The position numbers were made by a program, and so were the translations under genes. This document shows, piece after piece, positions 15,693 through 23,923 of a DNA stretch of 29,372 nucleotides (position 1 is the stretch's first letter; every line of letters starts with the position of its first letter). The notes below the pieces were generated by a model, which saw only the letters and a program-made list of their open reading frames with translations, did not search any database and was not told the DNA's origin. Source of the DNA: JAYPUG01 sp038117265 (lineage in GTDB: Bacteria > Pseudomonadota > Alphaproteobacteria > UBA6615); assembly GCA_038117265.1 (NCBI GenBank), contig JAYOFO010000031.1, forward strand, positions 1-29,372. The letters are read 5' to 3'.

Positions 15693-16406
15693 ATGTCGCA
15701 ACCCGTCGTCGGAATTACCCTCGATAGCGAGGGCGCAGGGGGCTATTCGAACCTCCCCTGGTACGCCCTGCGGGAGAACTATGCCGACGCGGTGAGTGCC
15801 GCGGGCGGGCTGCCGCTTCCGTTGCCCCACCAGCCGGAGCGCGCGGACGCCTATCTCGACCTGATCGACGCGCTGGTGGTCACCGGCGGCGCGTTCGATG
15901 TCGACCCGGCGCTCTTCGGTGCCGGCGTACGCCATCCCACCGTCGTCACCAAGGATCGCCGGACCGCGTTCGAACTGGCGGTCACCCGCGGCGCGATCGA
16001 ACGCGACATGCCCGTGCTCGGGATCTGCGGCGGCCAGCAGCTGCTGCATGTCCTCCTGGGCGGGACCCTGATCCAGCACATACCCGACGAGGTGGCCGAG
16101 GCGCTCGCCCACGAGCAGCCCAACCCCCGCGACGAGCCGGGCCACAGCGTGGCGGTCGTGCCCGGAACCCTGCTACACCGGGTGGTCGGCCGCGACACGC
16201 TCGAGGTCAACTCGGCCCACCACCAGGCCGCCAGGGACGAACCCGATGGCCTGGTCGTCAACGCCCGCGCGCCCGACGGGGTCATCGAGGGAATCGAGGC
16301 ACGGGGGCGCCGTTTCTGCCTCGGCGTCCAATGGCACCCGGAATACGGCGTATCGGCGGGCGACGCCGCCATCTTCGAAGCCTTCGTTGCCGCCGCGCGC
16401 GGCTGA
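15693..16406 (+). CDS. Gamma-glutamyl-gamma-aminobutyrate hydrolase-family protein (peptidase C26, class I GATase fold)
   Basis: A 237-residue protein with the class I glutamine amidotransferase fold used as a stand-alone hydrolase. It begins with VVGITLDSEG and has ALVVTGGAFDVDPALFG, typical of PuuD-like C26 peptidases. The nucleophile elbow is GICGGQQ with C112; the His-Glu pair is WHPE with H215 and E217. So the catalytic triad is complete. The LEVNSAHHQAA stretch also matches PuuD-type enzymes. PuuD cleaves gamma-glutamyl-GABA in putrescine breakdown, but related proteins act on other gamma-glutamyl amides, and no polyamine genes flank it here, so the substrate is open. The start at 15693 precedes the first conserved strand; upstream in-frame sequence is antisense to tadA. 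It begins a three-gene plus-strand run with a pseudouridine synthase (21-base gap) and rsmD. Confidence 0.85.
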   Translation: MSQPVVGITLDSEGAGGYSNLPWYALRENYADAVSAAGGLPLPLPHQPERADAYLDLIDALVVTGGAFDVDPALFGAGVRHPTVVTKDRRTAFELAVTRGAIERDMPVLGICGGQQLLHVLLGGTLIQHIPDEVAEALAHEQPNPRDEPGHSVAVVPGTLLHRVVGRDTLEVNSAHHQAARDEPDGLVVNARAPDGVIEGIEARGRRFCLGVQWHPEYGVSAGDAAIFEAFVAAARG

Positions 16407-16417
16407 CCGGCCGGTCA
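16404..16417. repeat. 14-base perfect palindrome at a stop codon
   Basis: TGACCGGCCGGTCA starts with the TGA stop of the C26-family gene and ends ten bases before the next ATG (16428). It is fully self-complementary. It may form a small hairpin, or bind a dimeric regulator; GC-rich 14-base palindromes can also arise by chance. Confidence 0.4.
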
Positions 16418-16427
16418 CACTGCGGGC

Positions 16428-17174
16428 ATGACCAGCAAACCCAACGAGAGCGAGCATATGGCCACCGAACGCATCGCCAAGGTGATCGCACGGGCCGGTG
16501 TGGCCTCGCGGCGCGAGGCCGAACGCTGGATCGCCGAGGGCCGGGTAAGCCTCGACGGGAAGCGCGTGGAATCGCCGGCCCTCAACGTGGCCGTGGACGC
16601 CGACATCCGGATCGACGGCAAGCCGCTGCCCGCGCGCGAGCAGACCCGCCTGTGGCGCTACCACAAGCCGCGCGGGCGCCTGACCAGCCAACGCGACCCG
16701 GAAGGACGGCCGACGATCTTCGGCGAGCTGCCCCCGGAACTGGCCCATGCGAAGCCCATCGGCCGGCTCGACATGAACTCCGAAGGGCTGCTGCTGCTGA
16801 CCAACGACGGCGAACTGGCACGGCGGCTGGAACTTCCCGCGACCGGCTGGCTGCGGCAGTACCGCGTGCGGGTTCACGGGCGCATCGACCCCAAGGCGCT
16901 GGCGCGCCTGGAGGCGGGCGTGACCATCGACGGCACCCGCTTCCGGCCGGCCCATGCCACCCTGGAACGCCAGCTGGCGACCAATGCCTGGCTGTCGATC
17001 ACGCTGCGCGAGGGCAAGAACCGGGAGGTGCGCCGGCTGATGGAGTATCTCGGCTACACCGTCACCCGGCTGATCCGGACCGCCTATGGTCCCTTCCAGC
17101 TCGGCAACCTGCCGGCGAGCGCGTTGCGTGAGGTGCCGGCCCGGGTGATCCGCGATCAGGTGCCGCGGGGATGA
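16428..17174 (+). CDS. RsuA/RluB-family pseudouridine synthase
   Basis: A 248-residue rRNA pseudouridine synthase. An S4 RNA-binding domain (RIAKVIARAGVASRREAERWIAEGRV, about residues 15-40) precedes the catalytic domain. That domain has GRLDMNSEGLLLLTNDG, whose D115 is the catalytic aspartate of the RsuA/RluB/E/F branch. NREVRRLMEYLGYTV and LIRTAYGPFQLGNL are later family motifs. By length and domain order it resembles RluB (23S rRNA U2605), but RluB, RluE, RluF and RsuA are hard to separate by eye, so no symbol is given. The start could be 16428 or the ATG at 16458, which directly precedes the conserved TERIAKVI; the first ten residues look non-conserved. It is coupled to rsmD by an ATGA overlap at 17171-17174. 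Confidence 0.9.
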   Translation: MTSKPNESEHMATERIAKVIARAGVASRREAERWIAEGRVSLDGKRVESPALNVAVDADIRIDGKPLPAREQTRLWRYHKPRGRLTSQRDPEGRPTIFGELPPELAHAKPIGRLDMNSEGLLLLTNDGELARRLELPATGWLRQYRVRVHGRIDPKALARLEAGVTIDGTRFRPAHATLERQLATNAWLSITLREGKNREVRRLMEYLGYTVTRLIRTAYGPFQLGNLPASALREVPARVIRDQVPRG

Positions 17175-17758
17175 GCCGTCATCCCGGCCGGCTGCGCATC
17201 GTCGGCGGCAGCCTAAAGGGACGCCTGATCGAGGTCCCACCCGGCAACAATGCGCGGCCGACGGGCGAACGGATCCGCGAGGCGTTGTTCTCGATCCTCG
17301 TCAGCGGACGCGGCAACGGCATACCCGATCTCGCGGGGGCACGCATACTCGATGCGTTCGCGGGTTCTGGTGCACTCGGCTTCGAGGCCCTCTCGCGCGG
17401 TGCCGGTCATACCCGGTTCTTCGACACCGACCGGTCGGCCATTTCAACCCTGGAATCGAACGCGTCATACCTCGGTCTCGACTCCCGGCAGGTCGATATC
17501 CGGCGTGCCGACGCCACCCGGCCACCACCGGCAACGGGTTCGGGATGCGACCTGGTGTTCCTGGACCCGCCCTACGACTCGGGTATGACCGAAACCGCGC
17601 CGCAGGCGCTGGCGGCGGCCGGATGGATCGCCGAAGGCGGTGTCGCGGTCGTCGAAATGCGACGCGCCACACCGTTCGCGGACCCGCCCGGTTTTACCCG
17701 CATCGACATGCGTCAATACGGCGATAATGTAATGATATTATTGAAGTATACGACCTGA
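17171..17758 (+). CDS. rsmD: 16S rRNA (guanine(966)-N(2))-methyltransferase
   Basis: RsmD methylates N2 of G966 in 16S rRNA during small-subunit assembly. The 195-residue length is normal. Family features are the N-terminal LRIVGGSLKGR followed by RPTGERIREALFSIL, the S-adenosylmethionine loop ILDAFAGSGALGFEALSRGA (59-78) and the catalytic FLDPPY (130-135, the N-type D-P-P-Y motif). It follows a pseudouridine synthase with ATGA overlap, so two rRNA modification genes are translated together. The last codons and the following bases are unusually AT-rich for this window (17725-17770), and an inverted repeat spans the stop codon. Confidence 0.94.
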   Translation: MSRHPGRLRIVGGSLKGRLIEVPPGNNARPTGERIREALFSILVSGRGNGIPDLAGARILDAFAGSGALGFEALSRGAGHTRFFDTDRSAISTLESNASYLGLDSRQVDIRRADATRPPPATGSGCDLVFLDPPYDSGMTETAPQALAAAGWIAEGGVAVVEMRRATPFADPPGFTRIDMRQYGDNVMILLKYTT

Positions 17759-17786
17759 ATTATACTTTGGTCATACGCGTATGACC
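17744..17786. repeat. Inverted repeat plus 18-base perfect palindrome between rsmD and mutL
   Basis: AAGTATA (17744-17750) and TATACTT (17761-17767) form a 7-bp AT-rich stem over a 10-base loop containing the rsmD stop. One base later GGTCATACGCGTATGACC (17769-17786) is a perfect 18-base palindrome. The two convergent genes end on either side (17758 and 17804). It may be a bidirectional transcription end or a protein-binding site. A T-rich tail typical of intrinsic terminators is missing. Confidence 0.55.
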
Positions 17787-17803
17787 CGGGCATACAAAGG
17801 CCC

Positions 17804-19648
17804 TCAGCGGCGCCCGAACAGGCGCTCGATATCGGCGAGATCAAGTTCCACATAGGTTGGCCGGCCGTGGTTGCACTGGCCGGCATGGGGTGTGACTTCC
17901 ATCTCGCGAAGCAGCGCGTTCATCTCGTCGCGGTTGAGCCGACGTCCGGCCCGCACGCTGCCGTGACACGCCATGGTACTACACACGTCATCGAGCCGTT
18001 CCCGGAGCGCGTGGGCGGCATCCATTTCCGCCAGATCGTCTACCAGGTCATGCACCAGACCGGCGACGTCGGCCTGTCCGAGGAGTGCCGGCACCTCGCG
18101 GACCACCACCGCCCCGGTGCCGAATTTCTCGATGGTCATACCCAGCTCGGAAAGTTCGTCGGCGCGCGCGGCCAGCCGGTCCGCCGCCGCGTCGTCGAGT
18201 TCGACCACCTCGGGCAGCAGAAGTCCCTGGCGGGCCACCCCACCGCTCGCCAGCGCGGCCTTCATGCGTTCGTAGACGAGGCGCTCATGGGCGGCGTGCT
18301 GATCGACGATCACCAGCCCGCGAGCGGTCTGGGCAACGATATAGGTCTCGTGGAGTTGCGCCTGGGCGGCACCGAGCGGAAAGTCGGCCGCTGCGGCATC
18401 GGCCCGCGCGGCATCCGGTGTCTCGGTCGGCGCGCTCCCGGGCACGGCATCGAGACCGGGCAGACCGGCCGCAGGTGCCGGATGCGGTGCGAAATATTGC
18501 GCCGCCGCCTCGGCCAGTCCGCGCGGCACCGGCCCGCCGCCGACGCGGGTGCCGCCGGGTATGACCGTGGGGCCCAGCCCCGGACGACCCGGTCCCGGGC
18601 GGAACGCCCCGAGGGCCGCGTCGGCAACCGTGGTCGAGGCGCGGTGGCCGGCCTCGGCCAGCGCATGGCGCAGCCCGCCGACGATCAGCCCGCGCACCAG
18701 CCCGGGATCGCGGAACCGCACCTCGGCCTTGGCCGGATGCACGTTCACATCGACCAGTTCGGGCGCCAGGGTGACGAACAGCGCGACCATCGGGTGCCGT
18801 CCCCGGGCCAGGAAATCCTGGTAGGCACCCCGCACCGCGCCCGTCAGCAACCGGTCGCGCACCGGTCGGCCGTTCACGAACAGGCACTGGAAGCGTGTCG
18901 TTTTGCGGTTCAAGGTCGGCAGTCCCGCAAAGCCGCGCAGCCGGATGCCCTCGCGCACGGCATCCACGGAGAGCGCGTTTTCGGCGAATTCCCGTCCCAT
19001 CACATCGGACAGGCGTCGCAGCAGTCCGCCCGTCTCGTCCATCAGGTCGGCATCAGCGGCGCTTGCGAAGCGCGTGCGCTCGCCGTCGCCGATGGAAAAC
19101 GAGATCTCGGGATGCGCCATCGCCAGCTGCTGAACCACGTCGACGGCGTGATCCATCTCGGTCCGCTCGGCCTTGAGGAACTTCAGCCGGGCGGGCGTGG
19201 CATAGAACAGGTCGCGGACCTCGACCCGCGTTCCGCCCGTCAACCCGGCCGGCTGGGGCGGATGCACGCGGCCGCCTTCCACCCGGATCTGCCAGCCATC
19301 CGCGCCGGCCACCCGCGAGGCGATGGTCAGCCGGCTGACCGAGCCGATCGAGGGCAGCGCTTCGCCCCGGAACCCCAGGGTCTCGATATGGGTCAGATCG
19401 TCGTCCGCCAGCTTCGATGTCGCGTGCCGCTCGACCGCCAGCGCCAGCTCCTCGGCGCCCATGCCGCAGCCGTCATCGACGACCGAGATCAGGCCGCGCC
19501 CCCCGTCGCGCAACACCATGTCGATGCGGGCCGCACCAGCGTCGATCGCGTTCTCGACGAGCTCCTTCACCGCCGAGGCCGGCCGCTCGATCACCTCGCC
19601 GGCGGCGATCTGGTTGACGATGGTCTCGGGCAGCCGGCGAATCGGCAT
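17804..19648 (-). CDS. mutL: DNA mismatch repair protein MutL (endonuclease-type)
   Basis: MutL couples MutS mismatch recognition to strand incision. The 614-residue product has the N-terminal GHKL ATPase with NQIAAGEVIERPASAVKEL (catalytic E29), DDGCGM (59-63), HATSKL and TLGFRGEALPSI. A variable proline/alanine-rich linker covers about residues 330-420. The C-terminal dimerisation domain includes D449-Q-H-A-x-x-E455-x4-E460, the DQHA(x)2E(x)4E endonuclease motif, plus ACHGSVRAG and CNHGRPT, which complete the metal site. This is the form found in bacteria without MutH, so this MutL should nick DNA itself. The start at 19646-19648 matches the conserved MPIRRLPETIVNQIAAG beginning; it shares one base with the pgi stop (TGATG). 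It is the downstream gene of a pgi-mutL pair and converges with rsmD. Confidence 0.96.
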   Translation of the reverse strand: MPIRRLPETIVNQIAAGEVIERPASAVKELVENAIDAGAARIDMVLRDGGRGLISVVDDGCGMGAEELALAVERHATSKLADDDLTHIETLGFRGEALPSIGSVSRLTIASRVAGADGWQIRVEGGRVHPPQPAGLTGGTRVEVRDLFYATPARLKFLKAERTEMDHAVDVVQQLAMAHPEISFSIGDGERTRFASAADADLMDETGGLLRRLSDVMGREFAENALSVDAVREGIRLRGFAGLPTLNRKTTRFQCLFVNGRPVRDRLLTGAVRGAYQDFLARGRHPMVALFVTLAPELVDVNVHPAKAEVRFRDPGLVRGLIVGGLRHALAEAGHRASTTVADAALGAFRPGPGRPGLGPTVIPGGTRVGGGPVPRGLAEAAAQYFAPHPAPAAGLPGLDAVPGSAPTETPDAARADAAAADFPLGAAQAQLHETYIVAQTARGLVIVDQHAAHERLVYERMKAALASGGVARQGLLLPEVVELDDAAADRLAARADELSELGMTIEKFGTGAVVVREVPALLGQADVAGLVHDLVDDLAEMDAAHALRERLDDVCSTMACHGSVRAGRRLNRDEMNALLREMEVTPHAGQCNHGRPTYVELDLADIERLFGRR

Positions 19649-20949
19649 CAGGCGAGCCCCGAGGCGTGCGCGGCGAGCCGCCGGCGCGTGCGTTCCTTGC
19701 CGTCCTCGACAGCGGGCTGGTCGAACGGGTCCACCCCCAGCATGAAGCCCGCGGTGACCGTCTCGAGCATGTAATGCGCCATCAGCGCGCCCAGCGATGC
19801 CTCGTCGACGCGGGGCACGGCGATCCTGCGGACCGGTCGGCCATGCGCGATCAGGCTCTCGATTGTCGCCTCCTGCTCGGCCGCCAGCAGGTCGCCGGTG
19901 GTGCGGCCGGCGAGGTAGTCCACACCGGCGAGCGTTGCCAGTTCGGGCGGCACCCGCGCACCGCGGCCCTCGAAGTCCTGGGTGACGAAGGTGAAGAGCT
20001 TGTCGGGCGGCCCGTCCAGGTAGAGCTGAAGCTGGCTGTGCTGGTCGACCGCGCCGATCGCATCGACCGGCGTCGTGCCGTGGCCGTTCTTGCCGATGCT
20101 TTCGGCCCAGAGCTGCCGGTGCCAGCGGGTGAAGGGCGCCAGCGCGTCGGCATAGGGCATCAGGACCGAGACCCGCACCCCATGGGTCTGCAACAGTGCC
20201 AGGGTAACCGCCGCACCGGCGGCGGCCGGCACCTCGCGCGCCGAAGCGCCGCGCAGGTTGAGCGCCAGCGCCTCGCACGCGCCGTCGCACACGGATTCGA
20301 CGTCGATCCCCGCGAGCGCGGCCGGGAGCAACCCCACGGCGCTGAAGACCGAGAAACGGCCGCCGATATCCTTGGGATGATCGAGGCTCGGCATCCCCCA
20401 ATGCCGGGCCAGCCGGCGCAGCGGGTTGTCGGACGGCTCGCAGATCGCCATGGCAAAGTCGGCGATATCGTCACCGGCCCGGGCATCGAGAATCTCGGGC
20501 ACCACTGTCGAGGCTATGGCAAGCGTCTCGGCGGTCCCGCCCGATTTGGAGACGACGATCACCCCCGTGCGGGCCGGCACGCAGGCCTCGCGGAACCGCG
20601 CCAGGCGCTGCGGGTCGGGATTGTCCAGGAAATGCATCGCCACGCGCGGGTTCCCGGCCAGCGCGCACAATGCCATGGCGCCCAGGTTCGAGCCGCCGAC
20701 CCCGATCACGGCAACCGCATCGCAGTTGGCCGCCATCCGGTCGGCGACGGCCCGGACCGCCGTCAGGTCGTCCCGCGTCTCCGCAATCGCCAACGGCGGA
20801 AAACCGGCTTCGGCCAGGTCTTCGCGCATGGCGCTCCAGACGTCCCACGCCGCGCCCAGCGCCGTGTCGAGCGCCGGTTCCGAGAGGCCGCCCTCTCCGA
20901 TCGTGGCCGCGAGGCAGCCCTCGATTTCATGCGAATAGATGTCAGGCAT
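19648..20949 (-). CDS. pgi: Glucose-6-phosphate isomerase
   Basis: Interconverts glucose-6-phosphate and fructose-6-phosphate. At 433 residues it is of the shorter bacterial type, compared with about 550 in E. coli. Two sugar-isomerase domains are visible: the first with AVIGVGGSNLGAMAL and VSKSGGTAETLA, the second with WAESIGKNGHGTTPV. The two family signatures are present as KDIGGRFSVFSAVGLLP and FMLGVDPFDQPAVEDGKERT. Catalytic residues of the family (Glu in the QLWAESIGK-type region, Lys in VEDGK) appear intact. Downstream mutL overlaps by one base, so the pair is probably one transcript. The upstream 119-base gap to the M16 gene should hold the promoter, but I see only a weak TTGCCG/CAAACT pair there. 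Confidence 0.94.
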   Translation of the reverse strand: MPDIYSHEIEGCLAATIGEGGLSEPALDTALGAAWDVWSAMREDLAEAGFPPLAIAETRDDLTAVRAVADRMAANCDAVAVIGVGGSNLGAMALCALAGNPRVAMHFLDNPDPQRLARFREACVPARTGVIVVSKSGGTAETLAIASTVVPEILDARAGDDIADFAMAICEPSDNPLRRLARHWGMPSLDHPKDIGGRFSVFSAVGLLPAALAGIDVESVCDGACEALALNLRGASAREVPAAAGAAVTLALLQTHGVRVSVLMPYADALAPFTRWHRQLWAESIGKNGHGTTPVDAIGAVDQHSQLQLYLDGPPDKLFTFVTQDFEGRGARVPPELATLAGVDYLAGRTTGDLLAAEQEATIESLIAHGRPVRRIAVPRVDEASLGALMAHYMLETVTAGFMLGVDPFDQPAVEDGKERTRRRLAAHASGLA

Positions 20950-21068
20950 GCACGTTCCGTATCCACGCCAGGACCGGCAGTTTGCGTCGCTCGCGAAACA
21001 CCGGCAACGCCCGGCATTGTGGACAACCGGGATGATTCGGGAAAACGCGCCGGGGTATGCGCCGGGAC

Positions 21069-22421
21069 CTAGCCCCCGTTAGGCACGACCCGCGTCGCCG
21101 GGAGATTCTCGGGCTTGCCGACGACGACGACGGTCAGACCGTCGGGATCGAGAAGCCGCTCGGCGACCCGCCGGACATCGTCCCGGGTGACCGCATCGAT
21201 CAGCGCGTCGCGTTCGTTGAGATAGCCGATCCCCAGATCGCGGGTCTGCACGGCCACCAGCATGCCGGCGATGGCCGACGTGCTGTCGAGCTGCAGTCCG
21301 AACGAGCCGATCAGGTTGGCCTTCGCCGCGTCGAGCTCCTCCTGGGTGACCCCCGAGGCGCGAATTCGCGCCCACTGGTCGCGGATGATCGAGACCGATT
21401 CCGCCACGGCCGCGTTCTCGGTGCCCGCGCCCCCCATCCACATCGCCGCACTCTCGAGCGGCAGCAGGTAGCTGAACACCGAATAGGCGAGCCCGCGCTT
21501 CTCGCGCACCTCGTTATAGAGCCGTGAGGTGAAGCTGCCGCCGCCGAGGATGTGGTTGAGCACCAGCGCCGCGTAGTAGTCGGGGTCGTCGCGATAGATG
21601 CCCTTCTGGCCGAACACGATCCGGCTTTGCGGATTGTCGCTCTCGACCACGATCACCTCGCCGCCCGCAGCCGGCTCGGCGCGGGGGATGGTGAAGGCCT
21701 CGGCCCGCTCGGGCAGATCGCCGAAGGTGCGGTCGAGCAGCGCCGCCAGCTCGTCGGCGGTGATGTCGCCGACCGCCCCGACGATCAGTTCGCTGCGGGC
21801 CAATCGGCGCGCCGCAAAGGTCCTGAGGTCATCGACGGTGATCGCCGCGACGCTCTCGGGCGTCCCGCGCACCGAACGCCCATAGGGGTGGGCGCCGAAC
21901 ACCGCCTTGCGGAAGGTTCGACGGGCAACCGTGTTGGGATCATTGGCACGGGCGCGACTCCCGGTTTCGATCTGCGCCCGGATCCGCTCGACCGCTTCGG
22001 GATCGAAGCGGGGTTCGGTGAGCGCGGCGTGCAACAGGTCGAACGCCTCGTCGCGGTTGCGCGTCAGCGCCTTCAGGTCGCCGGAGAACCCGTCGAGCGT
22101 GGCGCCGAAGGACAGCGAGATCGAGTTGTCGGCGAGCCGCCGCTGGAACGCCCGGGAATCGAGGTCGCCCGCCCCCTCGTCGAGCAGGGCCGACACCATG
22201 TTCGCGAGCCCCTCCTTGCCCTCCGGATCGGTCGCCGCGCCGCCCGGAAACCGGAACCGAAGCGCGACGATCGGCAGGGAATGGTCCTCGACGAGCCAGG
22301 CCTCGATCCCGCCCGGACTGACTACGCGTTCGATGTCGACGGCACGTGCCGGCCCCGCTCCCGCCAGGAACGCCAGCGCAAGCGTCGTGAAGGCGGTAAC
22401 GCGCAAGAGGTGTGTCTTCAT
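21069..22421 (-). CDS. M16-family peptidase subunit lacking the zinc motif
   Basis: A 450-residue exported M16 (pitrilysin/insulinase) homologue, the second gene of an M16 pair. A signal peptide covers about residues 1-27 (LLRVTAFTTLALAFLAGAGPARA). The body has two M16 repeats. The place where the HxxEH zinc motif should sit reads GLANMVSALLDEG, so it has no metal site. The C-terminal half keeps LGGGSFTSRLYNEVREKRGLAYSVFS, the substrate-binding R/Y segment typical of the non-catalytic partner in heterodimeric M16 enzymes. The ATG at 22419-22421 overlaps the stop of the upstream catalytic subunit (ATGA), so the two should be made in step and act together in the periplasm. The physiological peptide substrate is unknown. 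Confidence 0.88.
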   Translation of the reverse strand: MKTHLLRVTAFTTLALAFLAGAGPARAVDIERVVSPGGIEAWLVEDHSLPIVALRFRFPGGAATDPEGKEGLANMVSALLDEGAGDLDSRAFQRRLADNSISLSFGATLDGFSGDLKALTRNRDEAFDLLHAALTEPRFDPEAVERIRAQIETGSRARANDPNTVARRTFRKAVFGAHPYGRSVRGTPESVAAITVDDLRTFAARRLARSELIVGAVGDITADELAALLDRTFGDLPERAEAFTIPRAEPAAGGEVIVVESDNPQSRIVFGQKGIYRDDPDYYAALVLNHILGGGSFTSRLYNEVREKRGLAYSVFSYLLPLESAAMWMGGAGTENAAVAESVSIIRDQWARIRASGVTQEELDAAKANLIGSFGLQLDSTSAIAGMLVAVQTRDLGIGYLNERDALIDAVTRDDVRRVAERLLDPDGLTVVVVGKPENLPATRVVPNGG

Positions 22422-23782
22422 GTCCGGTCCTCGCTGTCCACGGGCAACAGGAGCCCCGTCGTCGAATGGTTGATGTCGAAGACCGCGCGCGCGGCCTCGT
22501 TTATCTGCTCCACCGTGACCGCGTCGATCCGCGCGGGCCATGCCTCGACATCCGCGACCGTCTGTCCGGTCGCGAGCGACGATCCGAACACGCGGGCCGG
22601 TCCGCCGACAGAATCGCGTGCAAAGACCGCCCCGTCGATCAGCCGCTGCTTGGCGCGCGCCACCTCGTCGGCGGTCACGCCGTTGGCGAGGATCGCCGCG
22701 ATCTGCGTTTCCAGTGCCGTCTCGATGTCGGCGATCGCGACACCGGGGCGCGGGCTGAACCAGAATCCGAAGGTGGTCAGATCGAGGTCTCCGGGCGAGT
22801 ACCAGGCACCCGCCGCCGCGGCCAACGGCGATTCCACGACGAGCGTGCGATAGATGCGGCCGGTCGAGCCGCCGCCGATGATCTCGGCCAGGACCTCGAG
22901 CGGATAGGCATGGCGTGTCTCGCCCGAAACGTAGCTTGGGGCCAGATAGCGCCGCGACCAGCCCGGCTGATCGACCCGCGCATCGCGCATCACAACCTCG
23001 CGCGGCGCACGCTGCGGAGGTTCCGAGGGTCGGACGCGCGGCGGCAACGGACGCGCCGCGATCGGCCCGTAATGCGTTTCGGCCAACCGGCGCACCTCGT
23101 CGGGGTCGACATCGCCCGAGACCACGAGGATCGCATTGTTGGGGGCGTACCAGGTCTCGTAGAAGGCCTGCAGATCGGCGCGGGTGAGGCCGCGAATCTC
23201 GTGCTCCCAGCCGATGACCGGAAGCCGGTAGGGGTGGTTGAGGTAGGTGGCCGCGGCAACCTGCTCAGAAAGCAGGGAGCCCGGATTGTTATCGGTGCGC
23301 GAACGCCGTTCCTCGAGGATGACGCGCCGCTCCGGTTCGATCGTCTCGTCGTTCAGCACCAGGCCGGTCATCCGATCGGCCTCGAGCGCCATCATGGTCC
23401 CGAGATGCTGCGGCGCGACCGTCTGGAAGTAACCCGTATAGTCGTACGAGGTGAAGGCGTTCTCGCGCCCGCCCACGCGGGACACGATCTGGGAGAACTC
23501 GCCCGGCGCGCGAGTCTTCGTTCCCTTGAACATCAGGTGTTCGAAGAAATGCGCGATCCCGGACTTGCCCGCCGGCTCGTCCGCAGCGCCCGCCTTGTAC
23601 CAGAGCATGTGCGTGACAACCGGCGCGCGATGGTTCTCGATCACCACCACCTGCAGCCCGTTGTCCAGGGTGAAGGTGGTCGGATCGAACACCTGGGCAC
23701 GCGCGCCCACGAGGGGCATCGCGGCAAACGCCAGTGCAACGAACAAGAACCGTGTCGCGTATCGAAGAGCCATTCTCGTCAT
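22418..23782 (-). CDS. M16-family zinc peptidase, catalytic subunit
   Basis: A 454-residue exported M16 metallopeptidase. A signal sequence spans about residues 1-30 (basic MTRMALRYATR, then FLFVALAFAAMPLVGARAQ). The inverted zinc motif H78-F-F-E81-H82 lies in SGIAHFFEHLMFKGT, and the distal glutamate ligand is in ERRVILEER (about 157-158), at the expected spacing. YRLPVIGWEHEI and the later second repeat complete the fold. It should cut peptides in the periplasm. The start at 23780-23782 is supported by GGAGGT (complement of 23788-23793) five bases upstream; a second ATG three codons later is less well placed. It is translationally coupled to the zinc-less partner. The gene lies downstream of ileS-lspA-DUF3035 after a 141-base gap. 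Confidence 0.92.
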   Translation of the reverse strand: MTRMALRYATRFLFVALAFAAMPLVGARAQVFDPTTFTLDNGLQVVVIENHRAPVVTHMLWYKAGAADEPAGKSGIAHFFEHLMFKGTKTRAPGEFSQIVSRVGGRENAFTSYDYTGYFQTVAPQHLGTMMALEADRMTGLVLNDETIEPERRVILEERRSRTDNNPGSLLSEQVAAATYLNHPYRLPVIGWEHEIRGLTRADLQAFYETWYAPNNAILVVSGDVDPDEVRRLAETHYGPIAARPLPPRVRPSEPPQRAPREVVMRDARVDQPGWSRRYLAPSYVSGETRHAYPLEVLAEIIGGGSTGRIYRTLVVESPLAAAAGAWYSPGDLDLTTFGFWFSPRPGVAIADIETALETQIAAILANGVTADEVARAKQRLIDGAVFARDSVGGPARVFGSSLATGQTVADVEAWPARIDAVTVEQINEAARAVFDINHSTTGLLLPVDSEDRT

Positions 23783-23923
23783 CCTCGACCTCCGCCAACC
23801 GGAGGTTCGGTTTCCCGTTTCCCAGATATGGCGTGCCGGAGCACCGCCGCAACGGCCAAAACGGCCCTAGCGATCACTTTAGCGCGACAAATGGGTTGGA
23901 ATTTGGGCGCGCGTGGCCGCCGG
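23783..23923 (-). promoter_or_regulatory. Intergenic region before the M16 pair
   Basis: This 141-base gap carries the GGAGGT ribosome binding site (complement 23788-23793). It also has a tandem AACGGCC (around 23851-23866) and CACTTTAGCGCG at 23875-23886, a 12-mer found again at 24590-24601 before the lipoprotein gene. The region is less GC-rich than its neighbours near 23870-23910. I see no convincing -35/-10 pair or terminator. Confidence 0.35.

Noticed and set aside
15626..15694. Longer tadA start at 15694 (extra 23 residues).
   Set aside because: It would overlap the divergent gene's start and its promoter, and the extra residues do not resemble TadA N-termini.
11865..16145. A 1426-codon open frame on the minus strand, running through the sulfotransferase and antisense to the TPR-glycosyltransferase gene.
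   Set aside because: Only its first-discussed part, 11865-12647, looks like a protein. The remainder is an Arg/Gly/Ala-rich antisense translation of a clear coding gene, a known effect of high GC with few stop codons.
17867..19774. Long plus-strand frame antisense to mutL (635 codons).
   Set aside because: MutL on the minus strand is full length with every motif, so this is a shadow frame.
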